Shown piece by piece: positions 34,091 to 46,491 of a stretch of 64,000 nucleotides of DNA (within the stretch, counting starts at the first letter, position 1; every line of letters begins with the position of its first letter). The stretch spans positions 1,004,001-1,068,000 of the forward strand of contig JASPKZ010007288.1 in the NCBI GenBank assembly GCA_030220185.1. The letters run 5' to 3'. The notes beneath the pieces are model-generated. The model worked only from the letters and a program-made list of their open reading frames with translations. It was not told where the DNA came from and made no database searches. The DNA comes from Diploptera punctata (Eukaryota; Arthropoda; Insecta; Blattodea; Blaberidae). The translations under genes and the position numbers were made by a program.

Positions 34091-34877
34091 CATCAAAATA
34101 ATACGTATCATATTATAATTGTTTTAGTGTGAATATAAAAGTGAATGACCTGTCACATCTTAAATGTTCGTGTTGTGTCAGAACTTGTCATCTCATTGAG
34201 CTGATCACTCATCCATGGAGCCCTTCCTTGTCCCTGTGTGGTAAAAATATCAAGATTTCAAAATCCCTCTCGACAAGTTGCGTCCCTGTAAGGACTGCGT
34301 GGTGTGAAGCGTGCACAAGTATTTACAAAGGGATAGGTTATACTAAGGTAAAGAAAGAAAAACGTATTCCGTCATTTTTAACGTTTGCTGATTAACGAAC
34401 TCTTTTCGGCTTCATTTAGAATGATTTTCGATACATCATGTCTCTTTACAAGTCCTCAATTCTTGATTTCGTATTTCGAACATTCAAAACATCCGTCTTG
34501 TTAACTAAAAACTCACAGACGATCTCTGACGTACTGGTCTTGAGAATTAACAATTTGCTGCTTGAGTTTTCAGTCAGATAAATTCTAACCATACATTAAA
34601 AATACATAACCGTCACCTTACCCATAAATCAAATCTGCAATAGCAATTATCTATCCATTTTAAAAATAGATTAAGGTCAAATTGGACCAGGCTTACTTTC
34701 TATAAATTATGTGACCTGCAGCATGTTGTTGTATGGCAAGCCTGAAGTATCCTTGCAGCTTTCCACAAAAATAAAGTTCAAATCATACAAAACAAATATT
34801 TCAGAATAATATTTTCGATACCACCATTCATGAGGATCGCATACCTGCAGAATATAACACAAATACACTATATTACA
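34091..34877. other. No recognisable feature
   Basis: An 88-codon frame at 34129-34395 has Cys pairs but no family I recognise, and I do not support it as a gene. Confidence 0.45.
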
Positions 34878-35150
34878 ATTACATCTGGCGCAAGTGGTTA
34901 GACGCTCGCCTCTCACCACTGAGATCTCGGTATCGAGTCTCGGTCACTGCATATGGGTTTCTTGGTGGGCGAAACGGAGCTTGGGCTGGTTTTTCTTGGG
35001 GTTTCTCTTGTTCTTCTACCACAATTTGATTCCACCATTTCCCGATATTCGTCTCATCCATTTCGTTTCATTTCGTTCATATGCCCCTGTGATGGTGCGA
35101 CAGGCGTGGTCGGTCGGCACCCGTGTCATTCACAGACCTCTATATAAAGG
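34878..35150 (+). mobile_element. S5 tRNA-derived SINE, single copy in window
   Basis: The head has A-box-like tggcgcaagtggttagacgc and a B-box-like ggtatcgagtctcgg. The body reads gggtttcttggtgggcgaaa and catttcgtttcatttcgttc, and has bggtgcgacaggcgtggtcg-type GC-rich text near 35090. Open frames on both strands here are by-products of the SINE. Confidence 0.65.
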
Positions 35151-35301
35151 GTCTCAACTTATATCATCCCTCTACCCGACCCTGACTGGACAGGAGTTAA
35201 GAATATATATACAATCATAGCTGATCTACATTCTACCATATATATGGCTGATCATCATGTCATTAACACGCTTAATTCTACCATGGTTCATTCAAGTCTA
35301 A

Positions 35302-35538
35302 CTGAAGGGTCCAACTGCAAAACTCACATACTCCACTTTCTAAAATTCTACGTAAACAGCAAAAAAAAACCCATACCAATGAAAACTAACGTTAATTTGA
35401 ACTTATTCTGCAATTTTCATTAATTTGTCCATATAATTTGACTTGATTCACATGGAGATCAACATTAAAGCAGGGATGCAACAAAAAATGCATTTCGCCA
35501 AAAATGGAGAATATGAGTTTTGCAGTTAGATCCTTCAA
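35302..35538. mobile_element. MITE with about 38-bp inverted ends
   Basis: Left ctgaagggtccaactgcaaa, actcacatactccac is mirrored by the right end, whose reverse complement reads ttgaaggatctaactgcaaa, actcatattctccat. The 160-bp centre is non-coding. Confidence 0.75.
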
Positions 35539-35539
35539 T

Positions 35540-37114
35540 TTTGTTATATACGGAATATGACAATGCTACGTAGTGTTCGTCGAAACATATTTATCAGGCC
35601 CCTCTATCGATGGACCCAGCAACATGAAAGGAATGCAGGAGCAGGTAGCTTATTCTGTGCTGTAGGCTTGAACAATAGTTCGTCGTTATTACAGTTTCCG
35701 ATGTAATGTTCTATGGTGGTAAGAGCTCATTTCACTCTAATCTTACATCGTCACACGGATCAAAATTATTGCCCCTAAATATGCAAATGTAAATTTACTA
35801 GTTGCCAGAGAGCCAAATGTGGTTCCAGATGCAGCACAATGGACGATGCTAGACATTGTCACGTCATAGCCACGATAAAGATCGTGCATAATTCGCTCAA
35901 GTTAATATCGGACTCTTATACTCTGCTTCCATAACTTTGGTCATGTAATCGCTCTTGAAACAAACATTTTGTAGCTCTATTGGCAGAACAAGTATAAGGT
36001 TTGTAAAGATAAGCTTCTTGGAATGTCAGGTTCAGTATTTTGAACTCTTGTTATTGTCAATTGTTTTAAAAGTAGTATATATTTAAATACAACTTGCAAA
36101 AATGCAAATGGCCGCATTCTTGAATAGTTAATATATTCCAAGTTTCACGTCGGATCACTATGCAAGTGTATGTGAATAGAGGAAATAGTATCTGAACTAT
36201 GGTATTTATTATAGAGCCATACTAGGGACATCTTTCATAGTACATCGGTAAAAGTGCTGGCTTTATGTTTGGAGGTTTTTGAGTTCAAGTCACATTCAAG
36301 GTTTCATTATTTTTTATAGTTTTCCAGGGATATAAATAATGCTGTCGCGCGGGTAGCGTTGTTTAAGTAGAGACCGAGATCTGTCAAAAAACTTCAGAAT
36401 TGTTTACACAAAATGTTAAAATTTTCTTTATATATTTCACAATATGTCACCACATTCACACAAATAATTTCCTGCTATAAGAGTCCTCTCTTCACCATTT
36501 ATTTTATAACTAGTTCTTCACACTCGCTGACGACTTCACTAATCAAATCTACTGCTGCGTCTGCAAAAACTTCCAACAACTCTTCAAATAATTTGAATCA
36601 AAACCTGAGTGGTGCCGCACATTGACTATTGCGACGTTATACTAACTGACAAAAGTGAAATATTTTGATACGAACTTCAGCGTGTTCATAACATGTATAT
36701 CATATTCACATTTAATGTCCAAAAATATGATAACATTTCTCCATTTTCACAGGAATTGTCATGGCTACATCTTAAAGAGAGAAGAAAATTACACGTTAAG
36801 TTTTCTTATTTAAGATTATAATTACCTCGACTTCTCGACTCCCAATTATTTACCATCTCGTTTCCAGTATCTATCCTCCAACCATAACTTAAACACGCGA
36901 TCACAATATAGGATTTTGGTTAATATACCGCAACATAGGACATCACATCACTCCATTCCATATACACTATCAGTCCTCTCAACTGGAATTCCCAACCACA
37001 AGAAATTAGGAGCTGCTGGAACTTGACATCCTTTAAAAAATTCGAAATTGACTTTATCGTTACCCAGTGTAAGGTACATATACTAAATCTAGTTTCTCGT
37101 ATAATTTATCATAT
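35540..37114. other. No recognisable feature
   Basis: AT-rich. A tRNA-like piece near 36240-36300 (agtgctggctttatgtttgg, gagttcaagtcac) is too degraded to call. Confidence 0.45.
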
Positions 37115-37200
37115 TTATATTATTATTATTACAGTTATTATTATTATTATTATTATCATGATCACTATTATTATCATTTTCGTTGTTATTATGATCGTAT
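37115..37200 (+). repeat. Degenerate (ATT)n tract
   Basis: ATT units with CAT, CAG and GTT interruptions. The frame across it is an artefact. Confidence 0.85.
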
Positions 37201-37344
37201 TAAAATGTTGTTTTTATATGAAATTTATATCGCAACATTTAATGTTATTTTAACTCCTTTATAATTAGTAGTCCATATTTAATTCTGTTTTTAAATCTTT
37301 AGGCTTTTTAGCATTGTTATGTTTTGTTTTTGTAACGAACAGGG

Positions 37345-37395
37345 AGCTGGCCTTATGCATCAACTCCCAACCTGGAGGAGCAAGTGGGTTTTTGT
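37345..37395. repeat. Short dispersed motif, also at 3680
   Basis: gggagctggccttatgcatc, aactcccaacctggaggagc: the second occurrence of the 3680-3760 motif. Confidence 0.5.
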
Positions 37396-37449
37396 AAATC
37401 AATTAATTAATGTTAATTTATCAATATTCAACAGTCCATTATAATATAG

Positions 37450-37790
37450 GATAGAAACAATTAAATTTGTATGGACATGTACTATGAATGTAAGAAGATA
37501 GGTTATCCACAAAGACATTGGAATGGTGTCCACCTGGAAGAAGAAAGAAGGGAACAACTCGAAACTCTTGGATACAAGACATACAAACAGGACTGTGGGA
37601 CATGGAGCACATGGAGTGGAGAAGAAAAATAAAACTTAGGCACAGGAACATGTGTATACATCTGTATATAAATAAAATAATTAGTATAATTTACATACAT
37701 TCTATTATTTTAAATATGTATTTGTAATTTGTGCTGGTTGAGTGGAAGAGAATAACTTAAGACCTTAACTCTGCCAGAATATATAAAACG
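37450..37790 (+). pseudogene. LINE L-G, last part of reverse transcriptase and 3' tail
   Basis: Plus-strand text gives a YGHV-like start, then EWCPPGRRKKGTTRNSWIQD (37518) and WRRKIKL (37620), the terminal GRPR..W motif of many insect LINEs. The 3' untranslated end gctggttgag ... ccttaactctgccag at 37735-37782 is shared with L-F at 11937-11985. An (ATT)n run follows at 37793-37840. Confidence 0.75.
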
Positions 37791-37791
37791 A

Positions 37792-37792
<1 letters not shown>

Positions 37793-37840
<48 letters not shown>
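37793..37840 (+). repeat. (ATT)n microsatellite at a LINE tail
   Basis: About 16 perfect units immediately after the L-G 3' end. Confidence 0.95.
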
Positions 37841-37842
<2 letters not shown>

Positions 37843-39054
37843 ATTAATTTGAGCAATTTATCAACAATGCATCACCATACAAATGTTACTTTTCAACAGT
37901 GTAGCTGCATGTCAGTATAGTTCCCACAGAAGAAAAAAAGCATATAAAAAAGTTAAGAATAATTTTATGACAAACTAGATAGAAGATCTCGAGAAATTCA
38001 AAATAAAAAATTATTTACTATTGGATATGAATTTCAATATTGTTAGAGGATTTATGATACCTATCATAGGCAATTAATAATCTCCATGAAACTAGCAATG
38101 ATTACGGTGAAATCCATTGTGATTTTACTGCACTTAGGAAGTGCCGTGTGCACTCGCGAGTAAGCAGGAGCATCACTGTGCAGTCGTCCACTCATAGGCG
38201 GCCAGTCACTATTAATACATATTAAACCATTCTTTGGCATCATGCAGTACTGTATGTGCTTAAATATTGAAAAGATATACATTTAAAGAGATATCACCAA
38301 TTATTAAATTAATATAATTTTGTTTGGCTTTGAATTAGGTTAAGATAGTTTTAAACTCACATCACAATGCTGATATGTTGGTATAATACATATACAACAT
38401 TCTTGTTACATATTAGCACAATATATTAAGCCTATCTACAAATTTTCCCTGTTGAGACATTGCAATTTAATGAAGGTAGGGTATGTCATATACTGATCAG
38501 GCATTATCTCTTTGGGATCTGATTTCGTTTATTGTTGTAACTACAACACACATCACTTCATTCAGCAAAACGCTTTTCTTTATGAACGGTGCAATGGATT
38601 CCCCAGGCTGTTTGATCTTTTAGTTTGTCTTTGAGATACTACACAAATCCCAAGCTACACTCTAGTACCTCTCTGTGGTTACAGATAAAAGTGAACTCCA
38701 AGAAATAAAATATATTTTGTACAGCCACTTCTCCATGTGATAATATGTTAGTACCCGTTGTTGTATCTCGCGTTCGCGCTAGACCTAACAGCTCTTCTGT
38801 AGTTCACACACCTAACAAGCAATGTCATTTTTAGATCTACTGTGCAGTATTATTATTTTATAATATTATTTATATATCATGTCAGATTATTGATTTCAAT
38901 GTTTAAAATTATTTCGTTAAGCTTATTTATACATTTTATAAGTGATTTATAGTTGTAAAATATTGTGGATTTAAAGTTGATAAATAATATAAGTATGTTA
39001 ACATTTAATTTGTGGGGGAAAAAGTTTAATTTTACGTTCATTTAGTATCGATCC
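37841..39054. other. No recognisable feature
   Basis: AT-rich with only short frames. I see no repeat shared with the rest of the window. Confidence 0.5.
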
Positions 39055-39357
39055 ATCGAAAGTAATTCTACCCGAGGGCAATCATAGCATTTTCATTCTA
39101 TGCTTTGCAGCTTTACAAGGGAAGTATAGGTGTGGTAGCTTCCCATACCGGTGAAGGATGATGATAATGATGAGGATATGATGATGATGGGCGGATGATT
39201 TTGGAGGACTGTTGGGCCCTAAGCTTCCTGACATTTGTCTTACAAGTGAGGAAAACCCCGAAAAAGAGCCTCACCCAAGAGCCTGTTCCGACCGAGAATC
39301 GAACTCGGGTACGCTATGTCACAAGGCAGCATGCTCCTCGAGACCACCGCTGTGGAC
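39055..39357 (-). mobile_element. S1 SINE, short form
   Basis: The reverse complement starts ccacagcggtggtctcgagg, has the B box as cgagttcgattctcgg and ends in the gggcagaattac-like tail. A few small deletions separate it from the 3079 copy. Confidence 0.9.
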
Positions 39358-39734
39358 TTTATTTACCTACTATAATGTTATAATTACAACATAATAAATA
39401 ATCTAAAGATAAAGGTAAACAAATGTTTCAAGCCAAATACATCAACAAATATAAGCTAAGGAAAGTACAATAAAATTACTTGCAACCTCCATTAACTTGT
39501 GAAAAATATCACCAGCAAGATATTGTATACGTCGAGTAACAATTGCGTCAAATAATTGACACGAAGAACTGACTCACAACCAGACGTTTCTGCCTGCAAC
39601 AATTTTAATAATACTAATAATGATGATGATGATAATGATAATAATAATAATAATAATAATAATAGCTGATATATGTGGGTAAATAAGCATAACTATATTA
39701 ACTTGTAATATTATAATGATATTGTGAAAAGAAA

Positions 39735-39830
39735 AATTAATATTTGAACCAGGAATTGAACAGTGGACCTCTAGTTCTCCTGACTAGTGTGCAGCCCACT
39801 AGGCCATTCCAGACCTGGCACAACCGTTAA
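39735..39830 (-). mobile_element. S6 tRNA-like SINE, copy 1
   Basis: The reverse complement has A-box-like tggcctagtgggctgcacac and B-box-like tgttcaattcctggttc. It is a direct repeat of 40065-40145, which lies 330 bp away. Confidence 0.65.
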
Positions 39831-40064
39831 CAATTCTTTCCACATATACAAATCTGTAATTCTCGTTTCGTCCGCTGTCAGGTAGGTATCACAACCATCG
39901 CCAACGGCCGGCTTCGTTTAGATGTAGGCCTATATATATTTGAGAATTTTACACCACCATTTTTATAAGAAGTAAACGATGTTATTTAACATTTTCCAAT
40001 ACTGTTATTTTAACACAGTTCCAATAATGGATCATGTTATAAATTATGACGATATTGCGAAAAT

Positions 40065-40145
40065 AAAAATTAATGTCAGAACCAGGAATCAAACTGTTTA
40101 CCTGTAGTTCTGCAGACTAGTGTGCAGCCTACTACACCATTCGAT
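40065..40145 (-). mobile_element. S6 tRNA-like SINE, copy 2
   Basis: The same order as copy 1 (agaaccaggaatcaaactgt, actagtgtgcagcctactac on the plus strand). The flanking gataattgcgaaaa-like text is also shared, so a local duplication is as likely as two insertions. Confidence 0.6.
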
Positions 40146-40954
40146 TTGATAAATAAATTATCTTGGTTAAACACTCCCACTAGCGAGTGATATAACTCGA
40201 AACGTGTAATAACGGAATATATAGACAGATAAATATAATTATAATGTCTGATGATTAAAATTTGAACTAATGCAAACAAATACACTTAAAAATAGCATAA
40301 GAGTAATGAAATAAATTTACACTTTTTTTTTCAGTCGCGGATGAAATATTTCCCTTTAGCTTTTCGACATCGGCTGTACGGTCGTTGCCCTCCTATTTCG
40401 CATGGTATGTAGAATAATATCTCCGAATATTGAACTTTCTCACGTTAGTAAGAACTTTCAGGTACACCAAATTTGTCTTTCCTTCATATTCAATAAATAG
40501 GTATACAATACATATTCCCATTGCCGATTAAAATGAACAATTGGGGATGACGAAAACAGTTTCAAATCTGCTGCATGGCGTGGCGTGATTACACCGAGAA
40601 TCCTAGTAAACAGACATTAGTTTAAACCGCAAATCCGCTTGACGCCGCGTCACAATCGTCCTTTCAATCCTTCTTCATGATTATTTGAGCGTTCTGCTCT
40701 TCCGTTGTGCATATGTTCAGGGAAGAGTGCTCTTGCACAACGAGCATGAGTTGGTCACCGCTGACTTATATAATAAATCTAATAACGCAATTTACAACTT
40801 CATGTAACAAAAATCATTTTGACATAAAATATTTATTTATTTAAGGGACTCGTAAAGACTCTGGCACATTACTTTAAGTAATTAAAAGTTTCACGACTTG
40901 ATGCTTGTATGTGTGTTTATATGTATGTATATATATTATATTGCAGATTTTCGC
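40146..40954. other. No recognisable feature
   Basis: AT-rich spacer. Confidence 0.5.
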
Positions 40955-40963
40955 GGATATAAG

Positions 40964-41165
40964 TATGGATATGAAAGTTTTCTTGGGTTTTCCGCGTCTT
41001 GGATTCTATGTATTTTATTATATAATACCTAAACCTGTGACTCGAACTTATCATTACTTGATAATGACATGCGGGATCATGCCGAAACGTCGAAATCATT
41101 GGCCAGAGGCCGAACTTGAATCCAAGATGCGGAAAACCCAAGAAAACTTTCATATTCATCTATAT
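40964..41165. repeat. 200-bp palindrome with near-perfect 39-bp arms
   Basis: gatatgaaagttttcttggg, ttttccgcgtcttggattc at 40967-41005 is matched inverted at 41117-41157. The two open frames on opposite strands here spell similar peptides only because of this symmetry. The loop contains tgccgaaacgtcg, a string often seen near Penelope-like 3' ends. Confidence 0.85.
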
Positions 41166-41186
41166 GTATATATATATCGCGATATC

Positions 41187-41545
41187 TAGTAATAATGGAG
41201 AATATAATGTGTATATAAGAAAAAAAAGTGTTTGAATTGGAATCACCTGGTGGTGTAATGGCTAACACGCTGGGGTACCAACCCAAATATCCGGGTTCGA
41301 ATCCCGTTCAAGTATTTCTTTTCTTATCATGTCATATTAAGCTTGCATTGTTCATTGCCAAAAAAATAATTATAACATCAATAAAGCGTCACTGCTATAC
41401 AGTAAAAATATTCTCTTTAATTTGCTTACTTGTTACAGTCAGCTACTAGGTGGCAGTGAGGACCGAGTTCTCGCGACATCTAGTAATAATGGAGAATATA
41501 ATGTATATATATAAAATAATAAGTGTTTGAATTGGAATCGGAATA
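41187..41545 (+). repeat. 65-bp direct repeats flanking an S7 SINE-like sequence
   Basis: tctagtaataatggagaata, taatgtgtatataa ... gtgtttgaattggaatc at 41187-41245 recurs at 41480-41540. Between them lies the S7 sequence. Confidence 0.75.
41246..41350 (+). mobile_element. S7 tRNA-like SINE
   Basis: A-box-like ggtggtgtaatggctaacac and a strong B box in ccgggttcgaatcccgttca, then a body tail ttcttatcatgtcatattaa. Cloverleaf pairing is poor, so I call it a SINE. A fold-back version is at 19770-19885. Confidence 0.65.
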
Positions 41546-41589
41546 TATATAATTGGAATATATATATATATATTCATTCATTCATAGTG

Positions 41590-41960
41590 TATGCTCCAGA
41601 GCAGGTCTTTCACTGCAAACTCAGCATTCTCCACTCTTTCCTTAACACAGCTTTCCTTTTTGTATCTGCATACAAACCATTTATTTTACTATTGTCTATA
41701 ATCTGATGTATTTTTCTGCCTCTAACTTTCTTTCCGTTGACTATTCCTTCTAGGGCATCCTTCAGCAGGCAGTTTATTCTTAGCCAGTGGCCAATCCAAT
41801 TACTTTTCCTTTTCTTTATGAGTTCCAGCATTGTTCTTCTTTCGCCCACTCTGTATAGCATATATTTATTTCTTACTTTGTCTGTCCATTTTACACGTTC
41901 CATTCTTCTCCATATCCACATCTCAAAAGCTTCCAGTCGCTTTTCCTCATTCTGTCATAA
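41590..41960 (-). pseudogene. LINE L-D, C-terminal fragment
   Basis: Minus strand: EMWIWRRMERVKWTDKVRNK-type text, then ERRTMLELIKKRKSNWIGHW, LRINCLLKDALEGIVNGKKV and a final KEWRMLSL. This is the widespread insect LINE terminus W.DKV.NE..L ... NWIGH.LRR.CLL.D..EG, here an open 103-codon frame from 41921 to 41610. No other L-D copy is seen in the window. Confidence 0.8.
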
Positions 41961-42055
41961 ATAATCATATAAGGAAGAAAAATAAATATTTGTGTAAGAA
42001 TGCCAGAGTGGCTCGCTAACGTAAGAGTTTGAGGTCTCGTGTTAATTTTCTTTCC

Positions 42056-42061
<6 letters not shown>

Positions 42062-42090
<29 letters not shown>
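42062..42090 (+). repeat. (TA)n tract
   Basis: About 14 TA units. Confidence 0.9.
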
Positions 42091-42092
<2 letters not shown>

Positions 42093-42469
42093 TGTTTTGT
42101 ACGCGTGTTAGATACTGAACTCGTCCTAAACGAATGGGCCGTGTTTTTATTTCTAACTTTTCTGAGTATCTCAATGGGTCCCGCGTTGGTTTAGATTCAA
42201 AATTGCACCATCTAAAACTTCTAGGTGTAGAAGTTCACCTGAAGTGAAAATTGAAAAATCGCTCTAGCGATCTCAATTTTCCATGTTTCATAACTAAACT
42301 CAATATATCCTAAAGCCGGGGTAGGCATTGCCCAAAATTGAGTAAGATACGACAATTAGAAGTGGAGGTTCACCTGAAATCCGAAATGAAAACCTGACTA
42401 GCAACCGCCATGTTTGTTTCGTCTTAGCGTATACCATATATTTTATAACGTTTAATCTTCTTCTTCTTC

Positions 42470-43420
42470 TTCTTCTTCACGGTTTAGGCTTATTTTCTAG
42501 CCTGGCTCCAAATTGCTTCTCTTTCCAACTTTTCTTTGGTCTTCCCAAACGTCTTCTACCTCGTGGTGAGCAGTTGTATGCTGCTTTTGGTATTCTATTC
42601 TCAGTCATCCTTGTTAAGTGTTCTTTCCAGTTTGTCCTGTATTTCACTATTGTTGTGTTTAATTCTTCTACTTTTAGTTGTTCTCTTAATTTTTCTGTTC
42701 TGTTTTTGTCAGTTCTTTGATATCCTGCTATTCGTCTGAGGAATTTCATTTCAGCAGCTTGTATTCTGGCAGATTGTTGTGTTGTCACTGTCCATGTTTC
42801 GGATCCATAAGTAATAATAGGCACTGCCATTGTTTTGTATAATTTCATTATAGAGTCTTTCCTGGCTTTATTGTTCACAAAGTTCTTTTTAGTGTTCCTG
42901 TTATATAATTAAACTTATTTGGTTTGTTATTTATATCTTTTTCTGCTGTGTATGATATTTCGCAACCCAGGAAGTTATATCTTACCACTTATTCTATTGG
43001 TTTATTTTTAAATATTATCTTTGTCCGAACTGGATGAGCGCTCTTGAAAGCCATTGTCTTTTATTTTTCTGATGATATTTTCATGTTGTATTTTTTTGAT
43101 ATTTCATTTAGTGTATATAGGATTCTTTGTAGTTCGTCCTCCGTTTTTGCTATTAAAATCTGGTCATGTGCAAAGGCTACTATTTTTTTACTAAATATCA
43201 AATAAGTTAATTCTCCCAGTCGTCATTTGCTTCCATGATCTTAACATGTCGTCAAAATAAATGCTAACAAGAGTGGTTGATAGTGGACAATCTTATCAAC
43301 TCCTCCTGTTATATGTATTGGTTTCCATTGATTTATTTTTATTTTTGTTTTCTCATACATTTTCTCAATTACTACTATCAAGAGTATAACTTCTAATATT
43401 TCGTTTATTTAGGAGTAGTA
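42470..43420 (-). pseudogene. LINE L-C group, reverse transcriptase C-terminus
   Basis: Minus-strand order: a degraded FKSAHPVRTKIIFKNKPIE region (43050), NFLGCEISYTAEKDINNKP (42960), NNKARKDSIMKLYKTMAVPI, ITYGSETWTVTTQQSARIQA, AEMKFLRRIAGYQRTDKNRT, NWKEHLTRMTENRIPKAAYN and SPRGRRRLGRPKKSW. It ends with an (AAG)n tail at 42461-42478. The last 133 codons are open. It is close to the copies at 44912 and 46492. Confidence 0.9.
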
Positions 43421-43571
43421 ACGCACGCCAGGTATTAGCTGCTATATATATATATATATATACCTATATATTTTTTCTCATACATTTTCTTAATTACTGC
43501 TATAAAGTGCATAACTTTTAATATTTCGTTTATTTAGGCATAGTAACGCACGCCAGGTATTAGCTGCTATA
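43351..43571 (+). repeat. Tandem duplication of about 95 bp, period 125
   Basis: tctcatacattttct ... aacgcacgccaggtattagc occurs at 43351-43445 and 43476-43571, joined by a TA-rich spacer. Confidence 0.85.
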
Positions 43572-43776
43572 TATCAATCCATCCATAGTAATTCTGCCAA
43601 AAGGCAGGTCCTGCACTGCAATCATAGCATTTTCATGCTATGCTTGCAGCTTTACTAGGGAATTGTAGGTGTGGTAGCTTCCCGTTGCTTTCCACACCGG
43701 TGAAGGACGACGACGATGATGATGATGATGATAAGGATGATGATGATGGCCATATGATTTCGGGGACCGTTTGGGG
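43572..43776 (-). mobile_element. S1 SINE, 3' fragment
   Basis: atccatccatagtaattctg through the body to gatttcggggaccgtttggg. The tRNA head is absent. It contains a (GAT)n expansion at 43708-43745. Confidence 0.9.
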
Positions 43777-44308
43777 AATTATAGTAGAGCACTCTGTAGA
43801 TATCAGGACACATCGGACCTAGGTTCAGCAACATGTAGCATTGCCTTTTCCGAGTAGTAGCCGAAACACTACAATGAATCTTAATTTTTAAAACAGCGGT
43901 CATTTCCATTCTTCCAGCTGTATATGAAAGGAAAGCTGTTCATGTGAGAAAATGTTATTTATAGTCTATGTGTTTTTCTACTCATACATTTAATTAATTT
44001 GTAGTATGCGTTTAGACTACTAAAATAGTGCTAAGACTAATTTATTAAATTACGCTTAATGAAATTAAATTAATGTTTTTATTTCATCATCACAGTACAT
44101 TCTTTTGAGTGGACGTCCTGGTCTTCTTCTTCCTGCAGGTTGATATATTTTTATTTACCTGTATTAAATAGAATATTTGAAATTAGAGGAAAATAATTTC
44201 TTATGTTAACGAACAAAGAAAACAATTATTTTGGATATTTTCCTGCATTTTCATTCATTTGGATATATTCATTTTATTTTGGTTAATGTACATACTTATT
44301 ATGAATAT
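43777..44308. other. No recognisable feature
   Basis: AT-rich. gtccgatgtgtcctga-like text at 43790-43830 could not be assigned. Confidence 0.5.
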
Positions 44309-44315
44309 GTATAGG

Positions 44316-44384
<69 letters not shown>
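44309..44384 (+). repeat. (ATT)n microsatellite
   Basis: About 25 units, directly upstream of S2. Confidence 0.96.
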
Positions 44385-44654
44385 GTGCACGCCGTAGTTT
44401 AATTGATTAAGATAGTATGTTACAAGCCGGAAGGTTGGGAATTCAAGTCCCGTTGTGGTCATTTTTTTAAACTGGCCTGAACCTTCTGGCGTCTCCGTGG
44501 CCTGGGGTCGACTAAGTCTGTAATGGGAAATAGTACCAGGCGTTTGTTCTGGAGGTATATGCGGCCGTAAGGCAGGCCTGATAAACCGGTTGAGATCTCG
44601 TGCCGATTTTTAGCCAGATGCTAACCTCAGCTACTACTCAGGGCCTCCTACAGC
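44385..44654 (+). mobile_element. S2 SINE, second copy
   Basis: tgcacgccgtagtttaattg head, degraded B box gaattcaagtcccg, then ggcctggggtcgactaagtc and tatgcggccgtaaggcaggc. Collinear with 12831-13108 at roughly 80 percent identity by eye. Confidence 0.88.
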
Positions 44655-44776
44655 CGTATTATTTCTATTTTTATTGTGAAAGAATGATGTGGGTGAATAA
44701 TGATTACATTGATTTAAGGGGTGAATTCTTGTTCAGGGTAGAGTTATGTGGAGAGCATATATTCACACTGCCAATG

Positions 44777-45240
<464 letters not shown>

Positions 45241-45357
45241 TTATTAGTATTAGTATTATTATTAATAGAACTACAGAAGAATATATATAATTTTTTTGCA
45301 TTCTTAGGATATGCATAAAATTGATATTATAATCAAAACAACAGCTACAACAACAAC

Positions 45358-45390
<33 letters not shown>

Positions 45391-45934
45391 CATAATAATA
45401 ATAATTCATTTATTTAGCAGATTTCACAATATTTTCCTGCGCCCAATTAATCTATTATCATTTCTCTCACTCCAATCTGCATCGTCAAATTTTATTCTTT
45501 TTCCGTCATGTTTAATTACAACATCACTTTTTTTAAATATTTTGGGCTTCCTCTTCTACTTCTTCTTCTTCTACTAGTTAACACTCAGTCTAGTCTTTTA
45601 ATGGAGACTCTGTTTTCCCGGATACTTTTTACGTAATTTATATTATTTTATTTTTCAAAACCATAATTTAAATTACATTATTCATATTATGTTTATTTAT
45701 CTCTTGTGATTGCCTCCAAAAATGTATTTCTGTAATTTGTTTTTTATTCATATTTCTGCAACATAAGTAATTTCACTCCTTTGTTATTTTATCACACATT
45801 TTTGTTACTACATATATTCAGATATCATAACATGCTGTTCAATTTTCATATATCACATTAAATATTTATCCTCTCATTACATAAACTGTTGTTTAGCCAT
45901 GGCAGTCCCCTCTACCCAACACTTTTTTACTTTA
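45241..45934. other. Microsatellites and AT-rich spacer
   Basis: ATT units at 45236-45265 and an (AAT)n run at 45356-45407. The rest is unassigned. Confidence 0.6.
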
Positions 45935-46491
45935 TACAGGGTGATTCACAATAAGCATTACATACTTCTAGGGGTTGTAGAGGGGACTTAGTAGATAAAG
46001 TTTTGATAAGGAACCCATGACCATTAATGTACCATTTCAATTTATATTAGGAGTTCGAAGATCGGAACACAATGGACTGTTTTCGCGTGTCTTGTGTTTC
46101 AGAATAAGTATTACATACTTCTAGGAGTTGTACTACAAGTGTGGTTCCATGTGGGGACCATGTTGTTCGTTGTACAAAGTGTATCTGCGACGCATGTTTT
46201 AATAGACACGTCACAAAAGACCTGGCGTGTGCTCAATAATTTCTGCTGTCACCAGAATTCGTACAAGAAAATCTTCCTCTAACTAGACACGTGTAGTACA
46301 ACACATAGCAGTCTCTAATATTTATTCTGAAACACAAGACACATGACATCAGTCCACTATGTTTCGATCTTCAAACTCATTTACATCTAAATGGTACGTT
46401 TCCGGACATGAGTTCCTCATCAAAACTTTATCTACTAACTCCCCTCTACAACCCCTAGAGGTCTGTAATATTTGTTGTGAATCGCCGGTAT
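45935..46491. mobile_element. Fold-back MITE with about 205-bp inverted arms
   Basis: Arms at 45937-46141 and 46283-46490. The left arm starts cagggtgattcacaataagc; the reverse complement of the right end is ccggcgattcacaacaaata. Both continue through gggttgtagaggggacttag or its variant. A TA pair borders each side. The terminal motif (ataagcattacatacttcta) is repeated inside each arm about 150 bp inward. The start resembles that of the mariner-like element at 1427, so mobilisation by such a transposase is plausible. Confidence 0.85.

Noticed and set aside
34129..34395. 88-codon Cys-containing ORF as a host gene
   Set aside because: No recognisable domain, ordinary length for random ORFs in this window, and no splice or promoter context.
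41187..41545. Solo LTR pair
   Set aside because: The direct repeats are only 65 bp, lack TG...CA ends and enclose a tRNA-like SINE, not a gag-pol or primer site.
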